Source of the DNA: Metabacillus halosaccharovorans
GTDB taxonomy: Bacteria; Bacillota; Bacilli; Bacillales; Bacillaceae
Direction: 5' to 3'
Assembly (NCBI RefSeq): GCF_002019635.1
Contig: NZ_KV917371.1
Location: forward strand, 1,364,001-1,428,000
DNA: 64,000 bases
Position numbers and translations under genes: made by a program. The notes below the pieces were generated by a model. That model saw only the letters and a list, made by a program, of their open reading frames with translations, ran no database searches and was not told the DNA's origin. This document shows positions 35,909-45,394 of this stretch, one piece after another. How positions within the stretch are numbered: position 1 is the stretch's first letter; each line of letters begins with the position of its first letter.

Positions 35909-36943
35909 ATGAGTAATATATCCGTTTCAGAAAATAAGCAGTTACATTTACCGAAAAATTTCATAGCAGTACTTATACTTTCAATTGTCTTACTCGGTAT
36001 TTGTGTATTGGCTTCTCTTGCTTTTGGCTCTCGAACAGTTGGATGGAATGAGTTAATGGACGGCTTATTCCATCCTGAAGTACAGACTCACGGAGCAAAT
36101 GTTGTTCGCCAAAGAATTGCTAGAACTGTATTTAGTATTATGTGTGGTGCTGCATTAGGAGTTTCTGGGTCTCTGATGCAATCAGTCACTCGTAATCCTA
36201 TTGCAGACCCTAGTATATTAGGGGTTAACACAGGTGCAGCACTATTTGTCGTTTGTGGAATAACATTTTTAAATATTGGTACTGCTAGTCAATACATTTG
36301 GCTTGCATTAGCAGGAGCGATCATAACTGCCATTTTTGTATTCGGAATTGGTTCGATGGGGAGTGGCGGTGCCACGCCCCTTAAACTTGTTTTAGCGGGT
36401 GCTGCTACTAGTGCTGCGTTATCATCCCTTGTTATGGCCATTATGATTCCCCGCTCTAATGTTATGGATCAATTTAGATTTTGGCAGGTTGGTAGTGTCG
36501 GATCAGGAAATTGGAGCTCTATCTCTCTTTTTATTCCTTTTCTTATTATCGGAATACTAATTGCCATCTTCACAGCTCCAGCACTAAATGCATTAGCATT
36601 AGGTGATGAAGCAGCTACAGGATTAGGTGTACGTACAGGAACACTTAGACTTGTTGCTGCCTTTGGTGGCGTATTATTGTGTGGTGCTGCAACAGCACTC
36701 GCAGGTCCTATTGGATTTATAGGATTATTAGCAACACATGTGATTCGACTCATTATTGGTCCTGATTTACGATATATTATCCCAATGTCAGCTCTTTCAG
36801 GTGCCATTATTTTAACTATATCAGATATATGCGGTCGGATTTTAGGAAGTCCTGGTGAGCTTGAAGTTGGTGTCGTTACTGCATTTATTGGAGCTCCTAT
36901 TTTAATTTTAATAACTATGAAAGCGAAAATGCGTACGTTATGA
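35909..36943 (+). CDS. Iron-siderophore ABC transporter permease (FecCD family), first subunit
   Basis: A 344-residue permease with nine to ten helices. Family marks are VRQRIARTVFSIMCGAALGVSGSLMQSVTRNPIADPSILGVNTGAALFVV and the cytoplasmic loop LGVRTGTLRLVAAFGGVLLCGAATALAGPIGFIGLLATHVIR. Its start lies 1 base after the lipoprotein stop and its stop overlaps the second permease by 4 bases. Confidence 0.92.
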   Translation: MSNISVSENKQLHLPKNFIAVLILSIVLLGICVLASLAFGSRTVGWNELMDGLFHPEVQTHGANVVRQRIARTVFSIMCGAALGVSGSLMQSVTRNPIADPSILGVNTGAALFVVCGITFLNIGTASQYIWLALAGAIITAIFVFGIGSMGSGGATPLKLVLAGAATSAALSSLVMAIMIPRSNVMDQFRFWQVGSVGSGNWSSISLFIPFLIIGILIAIFTAPALNALALGDEAATGLGVRTGTLRLVAAFGGVLLCGAATALAGPIGFIGLLATHVIRLIIGPDLRYIIPMSALSGAIILTISDICGRILGSPGELEVGVVTAFIGAPILILITMKAKMRTL

Positions 36944-37971
36944 TGAATGAATCTATAAATCTTATAATAATAGGTAGAAAAAAGAGACATCGTCGTTATA
37001 TCCTCGTGACTTCTTTACTTGCAATTATCGCCTTTGCTCTTTGCTGCACAATGCTTATGCTGGGAAATACGATTTATCCTGTTTCAGATGTCATAAGCGT
37101 TCTGCTGGGTGAGAAAGTAAAAGGTGCCTCATTTGCAGTGGGAACAATCCGTTTCCCAAGAATGGTTGCAGGTGTTTTTGCCGGATTTGCTTTCGGTGTT
37201 GCTGGACATGTATTTCAGACGATGCTTCGTAATCCCCTTGCAAATCCAAATGTTATCGGAATAACAACTGGTTCAAGTGCTGCGGCTGTTTTTTGTATCA
37301 TCGTTCTTCATGCAAGTAATACCTTTGTTTCGATTGCTTCTATTATTGGTGGACTTGCTACAGTAATCGTTATTTTTCTATTATTAAAGGGTACTTCTTT
37401 TTCAATTGGCAGATTAATTTTAATAGGAATTGGTATTCAAGCCATGCTGAATGCAGTTGTATCTTACTTATTATTGATTGGTCAACAACAGGATATCCCT
37501 ACTGCTATGAGATGGCTAAGTGGTAGTCTAAATGGAGCTAAAATGGAGGAACTCTACCCTCTTATGGTAACAGTTCTTATCTTTGCACCAATTATTATCG
37601 CGTTCGGGAAACGATTAGATATGTTAGAACTTGGGGAACAAGCAGCAACATCACTGGGAGTCGATACGAATAAGACACGATTTGTACTTATCATCAGTTC
37701 GGTGCTTATTATTGCGTTAGCTACCGCTACAACAGGACCTATCGCATTTATTGCGTTCCTTTCCGGGCCTATTGCAAAAAGACTAGTTGGTGTTGGTTTC
37801 TCTAGTATTATACCAGCAGGTCTTGTTGGCATCATTTTAGTTTTAGCATCAGATCTTGTAGGACAATTCGCATTCGTTGCCAGATACCCTGTAGGTGTCA
37901 TCACAGGTATTCTTGGAGCACCATACTTGATTTACTTGCTAATCCGAATGAATCGAAAGGGGGATTTATAA
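36940..37971 (+). CDS. Iron-siderophore ABC transporter permease (FecCD family), second subunit
   Basis: A 343-residue partner permease with the same marks (IRFPRMVAGVFAGFAFGVAGHVFQTMLRNPLANPNVIGITTG and ATTGPIAFIAFLSGPIAKRLVG). Two consecutive ATG codons begin it (36940 or 36943) and no clear ribosome binding site precedes them, so it relies on coupling to the overlapping upstream stop. Confidence 0.92.
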   Translation: MMNESINLIIIGRKKRHRRYILVTSLLAIIAFALCCTMLMLGNTIYPVSDVISVLLGEKVKGASFAVGTIRFPRMVAGVFAGFAFGVAGHVFQTMLRNPLANPNVIGITTGSSAAAVFCIIVLHASNTFVSIASIIGGLATVIVIFLLLKGTSFSIGRLILIGIGIQAMLNAVVSYLLLIGQQQDIPTAMRWLSGSLNGAKMEELYPLMVTVLIFAPIIIAFGKRLDMLELGEQAATSLGVDTNKTRFVLIISSVLIIALATATTGPIAFIAFLSGPIAKRLVGVGFSSIIPAGLVGIILVLASDLVGQFAFVARYPVGVITGILGAPYLIYLLIRMNRKGDL

Positions 37972-38789
37972 TGAAACCGATACATGCTTTTCAAGCTAAA
38001 GGAATCACCGCTGGATACGATAATAAAACGATCCTACACGATGTAAATATTTCCATTTCAAGCAACAAAATAAGCATTATTATTGGAGCCAACGGTTGTG
38101 GTAAGTCTACTCTGCTTAAAACAATGGCTAGGCTGATTAAACCTACTTCCGGGCAAGTTACCTTGGGAGGAAAACCAATTCATAAAATTCCACCAAAACA
38201 GTTAGCCCGTGTATTAGGACTTTTACCACAATCACCAATTGTTCCGGAAGGAATTACCGTTGCAGATTTAGTTGGTCGAGGGAGATTTCCACACCAAACA
38301 TTCCTAAAAGGATGGACAAAAAAAGATTATGAAGCTGTTAGTGAAGCAATGGAAATCATGAAAATCACTGAATTTGCCGACCGGCATATTGATGAGCTTT
38401 CAGGTGGTCAAAGACAGCGTGTATGGATTGCTATGGCTCTGGCACAACAAACAGACATATTGTTTCTTGATGAACCGACAACCTATTTAGATATCACCTA
38501 TCAAGTTGAAATACTCGATCTGCTAACAGATCTTAACCGAAAATACGGAACAACCATTGTCATGGTTCTTCATGATATCAACCTTTCAGCACGCTATGCT
38601 GACCATATCTTTGCTCTTCATAAAGGAAAACTTGTTGTGGAGGGCGAGCCGGCAGAGGTTATTACAAGTACATTGATTGAAGATATATTTGGTCTTCATT
38701 GTACTGTGGTAGAAGACCCTATATCGGGTTCTCCTTCTGTGGTGCCGATTGGGCGGCATCATGTGAATAGGGAACTGATTCCTAGTTAA
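37971..38789 (+). CDS. Iron-siderophore ABC transporter ATP-binding protein
   Basis: A 272-residue FecE-type ATPase: Walker A GANGCGKST, Q-loop LLPQSP, signature LSGGQRQR, Walker B ILFLDEP and switch histidine VLHDINLSARYADH. Its ATG overlaps the previous stop by one base, completing a coupled binding protein-permease-permease-ATPase operon. Confidence 0.93.
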   Translation: MKPIHAFQAKGITAGYDNKTILHDVNISISSNKISIIIGANGCGKSTLLKTMARLIKPTSGQVTLGGKPIHKIPPKQLARVLGLLPQSPIVPEGITVADLVGRGRFPHQTFLKGWTKKDYEAVSEAMEIMKITEFADRHIDELSGGQRQRVWIAMALAQQTDILFLDEPTTYLDITYQVEILDLLTDLNRKYGTTIVMVLHDINLSARYADHIFALHKGKLVVEGEPAEVITSTLIEDIFGLHCTVVEDPISGSPSVVPIGRHHVNRELIPS

Positions 38790-38879
38790 AGATATGTTTT
38801 TGTGTGATTTCGTTTACAGGGTAATGTTCGTAACCTTTCTAGTGACCGGACATAGATTCTTCGTTATGTATTGAAAATC

Positions 38880-38917
38880 AAAGACCACATTCAGTGCTTA
38901 GGGAGTGGTCTTTCTTT
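38880..38917 (+). terminator. Terminator downstream of the siderophore operon
   Basis: Arms AAAGACCAC and GTGGTCTTT with a 14-base loop and a T-rich tail. Confidence 0.8.
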
Positions 38918-39122
38918 CCACAGAACTTTTTTATTTAACCTAATTTATTATTCCTGTCTTAATATCTTAGTTTTCCTATTAAGATAGTTAAATGCTAGTT
39001 ATTGAAATATCTAATAGTAATTAACACTCAGCAGTTTCTTCCTATTTATATAATTTAAAATACAAGCTTAAACTCATATTATGATAATTTCAGAAAGTTA
39101 ATTACCTGTCTTTATTTAAATT
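38918..39122. other. AT-rich spacer between convergent siderophore operon and LacI gene
   Basis: Together with 38790-38879 this makes a 333-base gap. Nothing other than the terminator at 38880-38917 is visible. Confidence 0.5.
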
Positions 39123-40202
39123 TTATTTAGTCTCGCCATCACTTTTAATTGCTTGACAAGACTCTCTTTTAATAAGTGTAGCATTTACCTTTTCCACGAT
39201 CCCTCGTTGCTGTTCTTTCTCAATTGATTCAATAAGAAGTGTTGTTGCCTTTTTAGCGATATCGGAAAATGAAATTTCGACTGTTGTTAGCGGTGGATTT
39301 AAATAAGATGAAAAAAATGAATTATCGAATCCAATGATTGATATATCTTCTGGAATACGTAATCCTAATTCACTTGCTGCTTTATATGCACCAATTACCA
39401 TCGTATCATTACTTACAAAAATGGCTGTTGGCAGATTAGGTCCTCTAAAAAAATACTTTACACCCTCGTATCCACTACTCTCTGTAAAATCACCATGGTA
39501 AATAGCATCCTTTGTCATCTCTATTCCGTGTTGCATTAGTGTTGTTTCGAAGCCTGCTAGCCTTTCTTTTGCAGACAATTTATTTAAATTTCCAGTAATA
39601 ATACCGATAGAAGTATGTCCAAGTTCCAATAAGTACGATACCGCCTTAACACTACCCTCATAGTTATCCGCATTAATATATATCGCATTGTGATTTGTGT
39701 TATAAACTTCACTCGTATCTATCATAGCAATGAAATGTTTTTGTTCAATTAGTTTAAATATAAGCTCGTTTTCTGCTTCTTGCGTCCCTACAAAAATGGC
39801 TCCATCAATTATCTTTTGATAAAAAATACTTTGAACCTTTTTTAAATCCTCTTTTGAATATGCAATAGAGATAAGGACATAATAATCCATTTTATTTGCT
39901 TGGTCACTGACTGCACTAACAATTGGAGAAAAAAACGGGTTATCATGTATTAAAGTATCATCCGTTGATTTGACATGATGAGGTTCCTCATTATCCTTTA
40001 CATCTAATAAAATGATTGCAATCATTTTATTTTTTACACCAGCTAACTTTTGTGCTGAAGCATTGGGAGCGTAATTGTATTCTTCGATGGCTTTCCAAAC
40101 CTTTTCTCTTGTGGATTGTGGTATATCTGGATAATTATTAATAACTCTTGATATTGTACTTCTAGATAATCCTAGAAGTTTAGCTAAGTCCTCACTGCGC
40201 AT
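39123..40202 (-). CDS. LacI family transcriptional regulator of the GH16 gene
   Basis: A 359-residue LacI/GalR protein. The N-terminal helix-turn-helix reads EDLAKLLGLSRSTISRVINNYPDIPQSTREKVWKAIEEYNYAPNASAQKLAG, followed by a periplasmic-binding-protein-like domain (FVGTQEAEN, YINADNYEGSVKAVSYLLELGHTSIGIITGN, SIIGFDNSFFSSYLNPPLTTVE). It is divergent from the wall-anchored beta-glucanase, whose upstream region holds several LacI-type palindromes, so control of that gene by a beta-glucan oligosaccharide is likely. Ribosome binding site GGTGGAG. A TGATAT...ATATCA palindrome at 40222-40243 lies just before its start. Confidence 0.87.
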   Translation of the reverse strand: MRSEDLAKLLGLSRSTISRVINNYPDIPQSTREKVWKAIEEYNYAPNASAQKLAGVKNKMIAIILLDVKDNEEPHHVKSTDDTLIHDNPFFSPIVSAVSDQANKMDYYVLISIAYSKEDLKKVQSIFYQKIIDGAIFVGTQEAENELIFKLIEQKHFIAMIDTSEVYNTNHNAIYINADNYEGSVKAVSYLLELGHTSIGIITGNLNKLSAKERLAGFETTLMQHGIEMTKDAIYHGDFTESSGYEGVKYFFRGPNLPTAIFVSNDTMVIGAYKAASELGLRIPEDISIIGFDNSFFSSYLNPPLTTVEISFSDIAKKATTLLIESIEKEQQRGIVEKVNATLIKRESCQAIKSDGETK

Positions 40203-40372
40203 AAAGTCTCCACCTAATCACTGATATTTATCATATTATATCAGATAGAAATTCAAGTTCTTGAATTTAAAGACTAATTAATTTGATTGGTGGATATCAA
40301 ATATTAAAGACACTGGAAACTTTTACATTAAAAGTGATTGAAATTTTTTGACTTATAGTTTAACATCGTTAT

Positions 40373-40386
40373 TGAAAGCGTTTCCG
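40373..40386 (+). promoter_or_regulatory. cre-like site upstream of the GH16 gene
   Basis: TGAAAGCGTTTCCG matches the cre consensus at 13 of 14 positions. CcpA or the adjacent LacI protein could bind. Confidence 0.65.
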
Positions 40387-40537
40387 TTTACTGCTAGCAA
40401 ACAACTTAGAAAATACATAACTATGATTAATGTTTTTTTTTACTCTTTCACTAACACGCGTTAGTAGAAGTTATGAAATTTATTCATGTTCTTCAAAATA
40501 CTATTAACAACAACAATAAGCTTTTATAACTTAAAAC

Positions 40538-40551
40538 AGAAAGCGGTTTCT
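40538..40551 (+). promoter_or_regulatory. LacI-type operator candidate 1
   Basis: AGAAAGCGGTTTCT is palindromic except for one central pair and shares AGAAA-CGG-TTTC with the site at 40655-40666. Confidence 0.6.
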
Positions 40552-40654
40552 AAACTAAATAAAGAGATCTAGAATAACATTTTAACAATTCCACTTTAAA
40601 ATATTCTCTAACTACATAACTCAAGTAATATAAGAATATTTTATACATTCCACA

Positions 40655-40666
40655 GAAACCGGTTTC
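40655..40666 (+). promoter_or_regulatory. LacI-type operator candidate 2
   Basis: GAAACCGGTTTC is a perfect 12-base palindrome 70 bases before the GH16 start, just after a TATACA -10-like box. This is the best candidate for the main operator of the divergent LacI regulator. Confidence 0.7.
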
Positions 40667-40735
40667 CTCCTTAGAGGTGGTGATTATTTATAACAAACAT
40701 TTAGTAATAAAATTCTAATACTATGGAGGTAAATT

Positions 40736-43534
40736 ATGAATTTTAGAAAATTAGTTATTCTTTCAATTGCAGTTATTCTATTTTGTTCAAGCTTTCCCTT
40801 TAAAAGTAATGTTTCAGCTGCTGAAAACCCATCAACTGATACAAGCTCAGCATCAAAAGATTGGGAATTAATTTGGTCTGACGAATTTAATGGCGACGAT
40901 ATAAACATGGAAAACTGGAGCTATGATGTTCCTACAAATGGTAGGTATAACGGTGAAATACAATCGTATACAGAAAATAATGCCTTTGTTAAAGATGGAT
41001 CTCTTATTCTTGAGGCTAGGGAAGAAGATATTACAGAGGCAGATGGAAAAACATATAACTACTCTTCTGCTAAACTAATTTCCAAAGGTAAACAAAAATG
41101 GACGTATGGAAAAGTGGAAGTAAAAGCAAAAATGCCTTCAGGACAAGGAATTTGGCCTGCAATTTGGATGATGCCAGAGGATGAACCTTTTTATGGTACA
41201 TGGCCAGTTAGTGGAGAAATTGACATTATGGAACTATTAGGACATGAACCTGATACAATTCATGGAACAATCCACTTCGGTAATCCACATCAACAACGAC
41301 AAGGACATTATTATTTACCTGATGGTCAATCATTTGCTGATGATTACCATATTTACAGCATAGAATGGGAACCTGGTGAAATTAGATGGTATGTTGATGG
41401 TAATTTATATCACACTGCAAATGACTGGTTCAATAAAAGTGATTCTAATGCAGATGACTATACCTATCCAGCACCATTTGATCAAGATTTCTTCTTAATT
41501 ATGAACATTTCAGTAGGTGGAGGCTGGCCAGGTAATCCTGATGAAACAACAGTATTCCCTCAACAAATGGCAGTTGATTATGTAAAGGTCTATCAAAAAG
41601 ATGAGTACCCTGAACGTGAAAAGCCTGTAAGTGAGGATAACGATGATGTTAGAGCTCCTCTTAAGGATGGTAATTACGTTTACAATGGTAGTTTTGATAT
41701 GGAAGACCCTTCTGTAGACGGTGTAGAAGGTGTACTAAATTCTGATTATTGGAAATTTTCAACAGATGGAGGCGCAATTGCGAATCTTGCACCAAATAAC
41801 GGTGCAATGGATGTAAATATTCAATCAGGCGGTAATGTTGAACACGGAGTTCAATTACTTCAAGCTCCAATTCATCTTATAAAAGGAGCTAAGTATAAAG
41901 CTTCCTTTAAAGCAAAAGCAGAGAATGAAAGACCATTAAAAGTTAAAATAGGTGCAGATGGAGATCGAAGTTGGAAAGATTATGCTGGACAAGATCCTTT
42001 CACTCTAACAACTTCTTGGGAGGATTACTCATTTGAATTTACTATGAATGAAGAAACTGATAGTAAAGCTCGATATGAATTCAATATGGGGCTAAATGAC
42101 GGAGATATTTCACTTGATGATGTAAGATTAGAGAAAATTGAAGATGCAGAACCTGTTGATCCGTCAAAAATTGTAAGAGACCCACTTCCAACTGGAAACT
42201 ATATTTATAACGGTACTTTTGACCAAGGTACTGAGAGAATGGGTTTTTGGGAATTTAGAACAGACGAATCCGCAGATGCAACGAAATATATCGGAAGTGC
42301 AGTAAATGAAAGAAGATTTGAAGCATTGATCAGTAATGGTGGTAACAATAAAAATTCAGTACAATTAGCTCAAAATGGTTTTAATCTAGAAAATGGAAAA
42401 CCATATCAATTAACCTTTGAAGCAAGTACAGAAGCAGAAAGGGATATTCAGGTAGCTATCACGAATTCGAAGTCTGATATAATACATGAAGAAACAGTTA
42501 ACTTAACACCAACTACACAAGAATATACGTTAGATTTTACAAATGATTTTGCAACCGATAATAGATCAGAGCTCCAATTTAATATTGGTGGTAATCAAAA
42601 CGATGTGTACATTGATAATGTGTTCATGAAAAGACTACCATTGGAGCAGGTAGAAGGTAATCTTGTTAAAAATGGAATTTTTGACGGCCTAGCTAGTTGG
42701 AGAGCAGAAGCATATAATCCCGGTAAAGCAACTTTTGCAGTAAACGAAGAGGGACAAGCTAAAGCAGCTATTACTGATATCGGTACTGCTGATTGGAACA
42801 TTCAATTATTCCAACAGGGAATTAATATCGAACAGGATGCTACTTATGAAGTATCTTTTGATGCAAAATCTACTGTGGACCGACCATTACGTGTACAAAT
42901 TCAACATAATGGTGAAGAAGACAACAATTGGACAGGATACTTTGATCAAGCGGCAGAACTAACAAATACATTGCAGACATTTACCTACACATTTAAAATG
43001 AGTGAACCAACAGATCCATCAGCCAAATTTGGTTTTGCTTTAGGAAAAGATGCTGATGGATTAACACCAGCAGAAATACAGGATGTATTTATTGACAATG
43101 TTGTTATTAAAAAAGTAGAAGACAATAGTAATCCAGAAAGTCCTCCAGGCACTGATGATCCAGGTACTGATAATCCAGGCACTGATGATCCGGGCACTGA
43201 TAATCCGGGCACTGATGATCCGGGCACTGATGATCCAGGCACTGATGATCCAGGCACTGATGATCCGGACACTGATGATCCGGGCACTGATGATCCGGGC
43301 ACTGATGATCCGGGCACTGATGATCCGGGCACTGATGATCCGGGCACTGATGATCCAGGTACTAACGAGCCAAATACTAAAGACCCAGAAGTAAAACAGG
43401 GTGAAAATTCTGGAGAAAAACAAAGATTACCTGACACTGCAACTAACACGTTTAACCTACTTGCTTTAGGGCTATTAGTAGTCATGTTTGGTTCAGTTTT
43501 AGTTATTAAAGCTCGTAGAAAAAAATCCTTTTAA
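40736..43534 (+). CDS. Cell-wall-anchored GH16 beta-glucanase (laminarinase) with three CBM4/9-like domains
   Basis: A 932-residue surface enzyme. The signal peptide ends near residue 29 (VSA-AEN). The GH16 domain (about 42-285) has WELIWSDEFNG, the aromatic cleft segment MPSGQGIWPAIWMMP and the catalytic EIDIME motif (nucleophile Glu161, acid/base Glu166), typical of beta-1,3- and beta-1,3-1,4-glucanases. Three domains of about 150 residues follow, starting GNYVYNGSFDMED, GNYIYNGTFDQGT and GNLVKNGIFDGLA, in the CBM4/9 (carbohydrate-binding) style. Residues 805-884 are 16 five-residue repeats of the GTDDP type, a wall-spanning spacer. The C-terminus is a sorting signal: LPDTA, a hydrophobic helix and RRKKSF. 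LPDT(A/S) is the motif used by the Bacillus sortase YhcS. Controlled by the divergent LacI gene. Confidence 0.9.
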   Translation: MNFRKLVILSIAVILFCSSFPFKSNVSAAENPSTDTSSASKDWELIWSDEFNGDDINMENWSYDVPTNGRYNGEIQSYTENNAFVKDGSLILEAREEDITEADGKTYNYSSAKLISKGKQKWTYGKVEVKAKMPSGQGIWPAIWMMPEDEPFYGTWPVSGEIDIMELLGHEPDTIHGTIHFGNPHQQRQGHYYLPDGQSFADDYHIYSIEWEPGEIRWYVDGNLYHTANDWFNKSDSNADDYTYPAPFDQDFFLIMNISVGGGWPGNPDETTVFPQQMAVDYVKVYQKDEYPEREKPVSEDNDDVRAPLKDGNYVYNGSFDMEDPSVDGVEGVLNSDYWKFSTDGGAIANLAPNNGAMDVNIQSGGNVEHGVQLLQAPIHLIKGAKYKASFKAKAENERPLKVKIGADGDRSWKDYAGQDPFTLTTSWEDYSFEFTMNEETDSKARYEFNMGLNDGDISLDDVRLEKIEDAEPVDPSKIVRDPLPTGNYIYNGTFDQGTERMGFWEFRTDESADATKYIGSAVNERRFEALISNGGNNKNSVQLAQNGFNLENGKPYQLTFEASTEAERDIQVAITNSKSDIIHEETVNLTPTTQEYTLDFTNDFATDNRSELQFNIGGNQNDVYIDNVFMKRLPLEQVEGNLVKNGIFDGLASWRAEAYNPGKATFAVNEEGQAKAAITDIGTADWNIQLFQQGINIEQDATYEVSFDAKSTVDRPLRVQIQHNGEEDNNWTGYFDQAAELTNTLQTFTYTFKMSEPTDPSAKFGFALGKDADGLTPAEIQDVFIDNVVIKKVEDNSNPESPPGTDDPGTDNPGTDDPGTDNPGTDDPGTDDPGTDDPGTDDPDTDDPGTDDPGTDDPGTDDPGTDDPGTDDPGTNEPNTKDPEVKQGENSGEKQRLPDTATNTFNLLALGLLVVMFGSVLVIKARRKKSF
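43148..43387 (+). repeat. Tandem 15-base repeat encoding the GTDDP spacer
   Basis: Sixteen consecutive 15-base units, mostly GGCACTGATGATCCG, with scattered third-position and Asp/Asn changes. They code for a flexible acidic wall spacer. Such arrays expand and shrink by slippage, so length may differ among strains. All antisense open frames here are by-products of the repeat. Confidence 0.95.
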
Positions 43535-43540
43535 CGTAAA

Positions 43541-43577
43541 TAGCACTAATTCCTTTAAGGAATAGTGCTGTTTTTTT
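43541..43577 (+). terminator. Terminator downstream of the GH16 gene
   Basis: Arms AGCACTAATTCC and GGAATAGTGCT around a 5-base loop, followed by seven Ts. Confidence 0.9.
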
Positions 43578-43661
43578 ATTTAACATAGAAAAACACGGTT
43601 GTACCCGTACACTATCAACAAAATGTCAAATCTCTTTTCCGTTAATTGTTATAAATAACTA

Positions 43662-44177
43662 TTAAACTTTAGAAGATCTGTTTTTTGTTTCAAACATCCG
43701 AAATCGATCAAGGATCATTTCTAGTCTTGCTCGGTTATACCTCTGCACAATAATAAAAGGGACGTTGAAAAACAATGCATATAAGATCATTACCCAACCA
43801 GCCCAGACTGGATTCCAAAAGAAAAACAGCGGAGCAGGGAGAATTGATAGCCAATGAGCTAGTTCGGCTCTCTTCGTCTCAGCAGCAAATCTTTGAAGAG
43901 TGTCATTGTCGAACCCATGTAGAGCCTTTTTTTCATATCCAAACTTAAAAAGGCGTGCACCATCTGGAACGGCTCCTTTCCACTTTTTCACACAAAAAAG
44001 ACGCTGCCATAAATGACCTGAGTTTTCCCAAGCGGCAATCTTAAAAAGCGAGGAACTTCTTTGAAAATATCGTAATGGCACGAAAAAACAGCAAACAGAA
44101 ACGAGTAGATGAAAAAAGGCCCAGGCTACCACGTCGATAATGATGGTCCACATAATCGAAAATGAAATGATCGGCAT
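43662..44177 (-). CDS. crtO: Acyltransferase of the CrtO (glycosyl-diaponeurosporenoate acyltransferase) family
   Basis: A 171-residue membrane protein with hydrophobic segments at about 8-35, 108-125 and 128-145 and the family stretch LFKIAAWENSGHLWQRLFCVKKWKGAVPDGARLFKFGYEKK. In Staphylococcus aureus CrtO adds the fatty acid to the glucosyl carotenoid in the last step of staphyloxanthin formation. Last gene of the crt operon, 14 bases after crtQ. Confidence 0.87.
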   Translation of the reverse strand: MPIISFSIMWTIIIDVVAWAFFHLLVSVCCFFVPLRYFQRSSSLFKIAAWENSGHLWQRLFCVKKWKGAVPDGARLFKFGYEKKALHGFDNDTLQRFAAETKRAELAHWLSILPAPLFFFWNPVWAGWVMILYALFFNVPFIIVQRYNRARLEMILDRFRMFETKNRSSKV

Positions 44178-44191
44178 ATCGATTCCCCTGT

Positions 44192-45313
44192 CTAGACTTT
44201 AATGTTCCTTCCCTTCCATGTTACTGTACGCACTATTTTTGTCAGGTACAAAGAGTAGACAAAAACACCTGTAAAGAATAGCAATAAGAAAGGAAACAAA
44301 GGAAAAACCCATATATAAAAATTACCTGTTTTTCTGGCAAGAAAGGCTGTTTGCCACGTATATAATAGATAGAAAAAAAGACTAATGACGATCACAACCA
44401 AGTTTGGTTGAAGAAGGGAAATAATGAGCCCTCCTATCAGTGCAAAACCACCACAGATCCAAAGGTTAATGAAAAGCATGACAGTTCCGTGAGTTGACTT
44501 CGATGCCGTAGCAAAGTTCTTCGCCCAACCTTCTATCAACTGCTTCCATCCTTCAGGATACATCCGGAATGAAATAATGCCTTTACCACCATAACAAAAT
44601 ATTGGAAACTGATTTTCCCTGAAGACTTTCGCAAGGGCAAAATCATCCATAATCGCGTTTTTCGCTTTTTCATGGCCTCCTGCATGAAAATAGTTTTCTC
44701 TGTCACATAGTATACAAGGACCAAAGGCACCAGCGGCTGGAAATGTTTCTTTCCAAGGAGTGAAAATATTCATACCAATCATGACGATCATGTTGAATAC
44801 AGCGGAGAAGTTTTCATAAACTCGTTTGATCGTGTGATACGGTTGGACAGAAAAAACTCCTTCTGCACCATGATCCATATAAGAAAACAACAATGTTTCG
44901 AGACTAGTTTCATGAACGAATTGAGTATCCGCATCTAAAAATAACAACCATTTTCCTTTTGCGTGCTTGGCTCCCGTCCAACAAGCATGCGATTTGCCCG
45001 AGCCCATGTGAGCAACTTTTTCATTTTGAAGAACTGTTGCTCCATATTGTTTCGCCACCGAAACGGTACGATCTGTCGAGGCATCATCGACAACGAATAA
45101 TTCAAATTGTTGAAAGCTTTGTTGTTTTAAAGATTGAAGTAAAGCTTCTATCCTTCCTTCCTCATTTCTTGCAGGTATTATAATTGATAGTAAAGGAAGA
45201 GGGGTGTGGGTATTTTTTTTTATAGGAATTAATGGTGAAGACCAAAACATTAGGGCACCGCTTATCACACCGATCATCGTAAGTAGCCAAATACTAATCC
45301 ATACTATAAACAT
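44192..45313 (-). CDS. crtQ: Glycosyltransferase of the CrtQ (diaponeurosporenoate glucosyltransferase) family
   Basis: A 373-residue membrane-bound GT2 enzyme: an N-terminal helix, then LSIIIPARNEEGRIEALL, FVVDDASTDRT and FLDADTQF for nucleotide-sugar binding, AIMDDFALAKVFR with the catalytic acids, and three C-terminal helices. In staphyloxanthin synthesis CrtQ esterifies the carotenoid carboxylate with glucose. Strong GGAGGGGG site. Placed between crtP and crtO in the operon. Confidence 0.88.
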   Translation of the reverse strand: MFIVWISIWLLTMIGVISGALMFWSSPLIPIKKNTHTPLPLLSIIIPARNEEGRIEALLQSLKQQSFQQFELFVVDDASTDRTVSVAKQYGATVLQNEKVAHMGSGKSHACWTGAKHAKGKWLLFLDADTQFVHETSLETLLFSYMDHGAEGVFSVQPYHTIKRVYENFSAVFNMIVMIGMNIFTPWKETFPAAGAFGPCILCDRENYFHAGGHEKAKNAIMDDFALAKVFRENQFPIFCYGGKGIISFRMYPEGWKQLIEGWAKNFATASKSTHGTVMLFINLWICGGFALIGGLIISLLQPNLVVIVISLFFYLLYTWQTAFLARKTGNFYIWVFPLFPFLLLFFTGVFVYSLYLTKIVRTVTWKGRNIKV

Positions 45314-45394
45314 TTCTCTTCCCCCTCCTATAAAGCAACCATTGTATGTATATGCGCTTTTTGCTGCCTGTCCACTTGCTTTTGTAAGGGAACT

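Larger units (their letters stand above)
40203..40735. other. Divergent regulatory region between lacI-type gene and GH16 gene
   Basis: A 530-base region with no gene but at least four palindromic candidate sites: 40222-40243 (near the regulator start), 40373-40386 (cre), 40451-40464 (CTAACACGCGTTAG), 40538-40551 and 40655-40666. It is otherwise AT-rich. Confidence 0.6.

Noticed and set aside
43148-43387. CRISPR-like array
   Set aside because: Units are 15 bases, contiguous and in frame with the GH16 gene; there are no spacers and no cas genes.
42985-43485. Long antisense open frames across the GTDDP-coding repeats on both strands
   Set aside because: A 15-base repeat keeps every frame open; none has a ribosome binding site or a non-repetitive domain.
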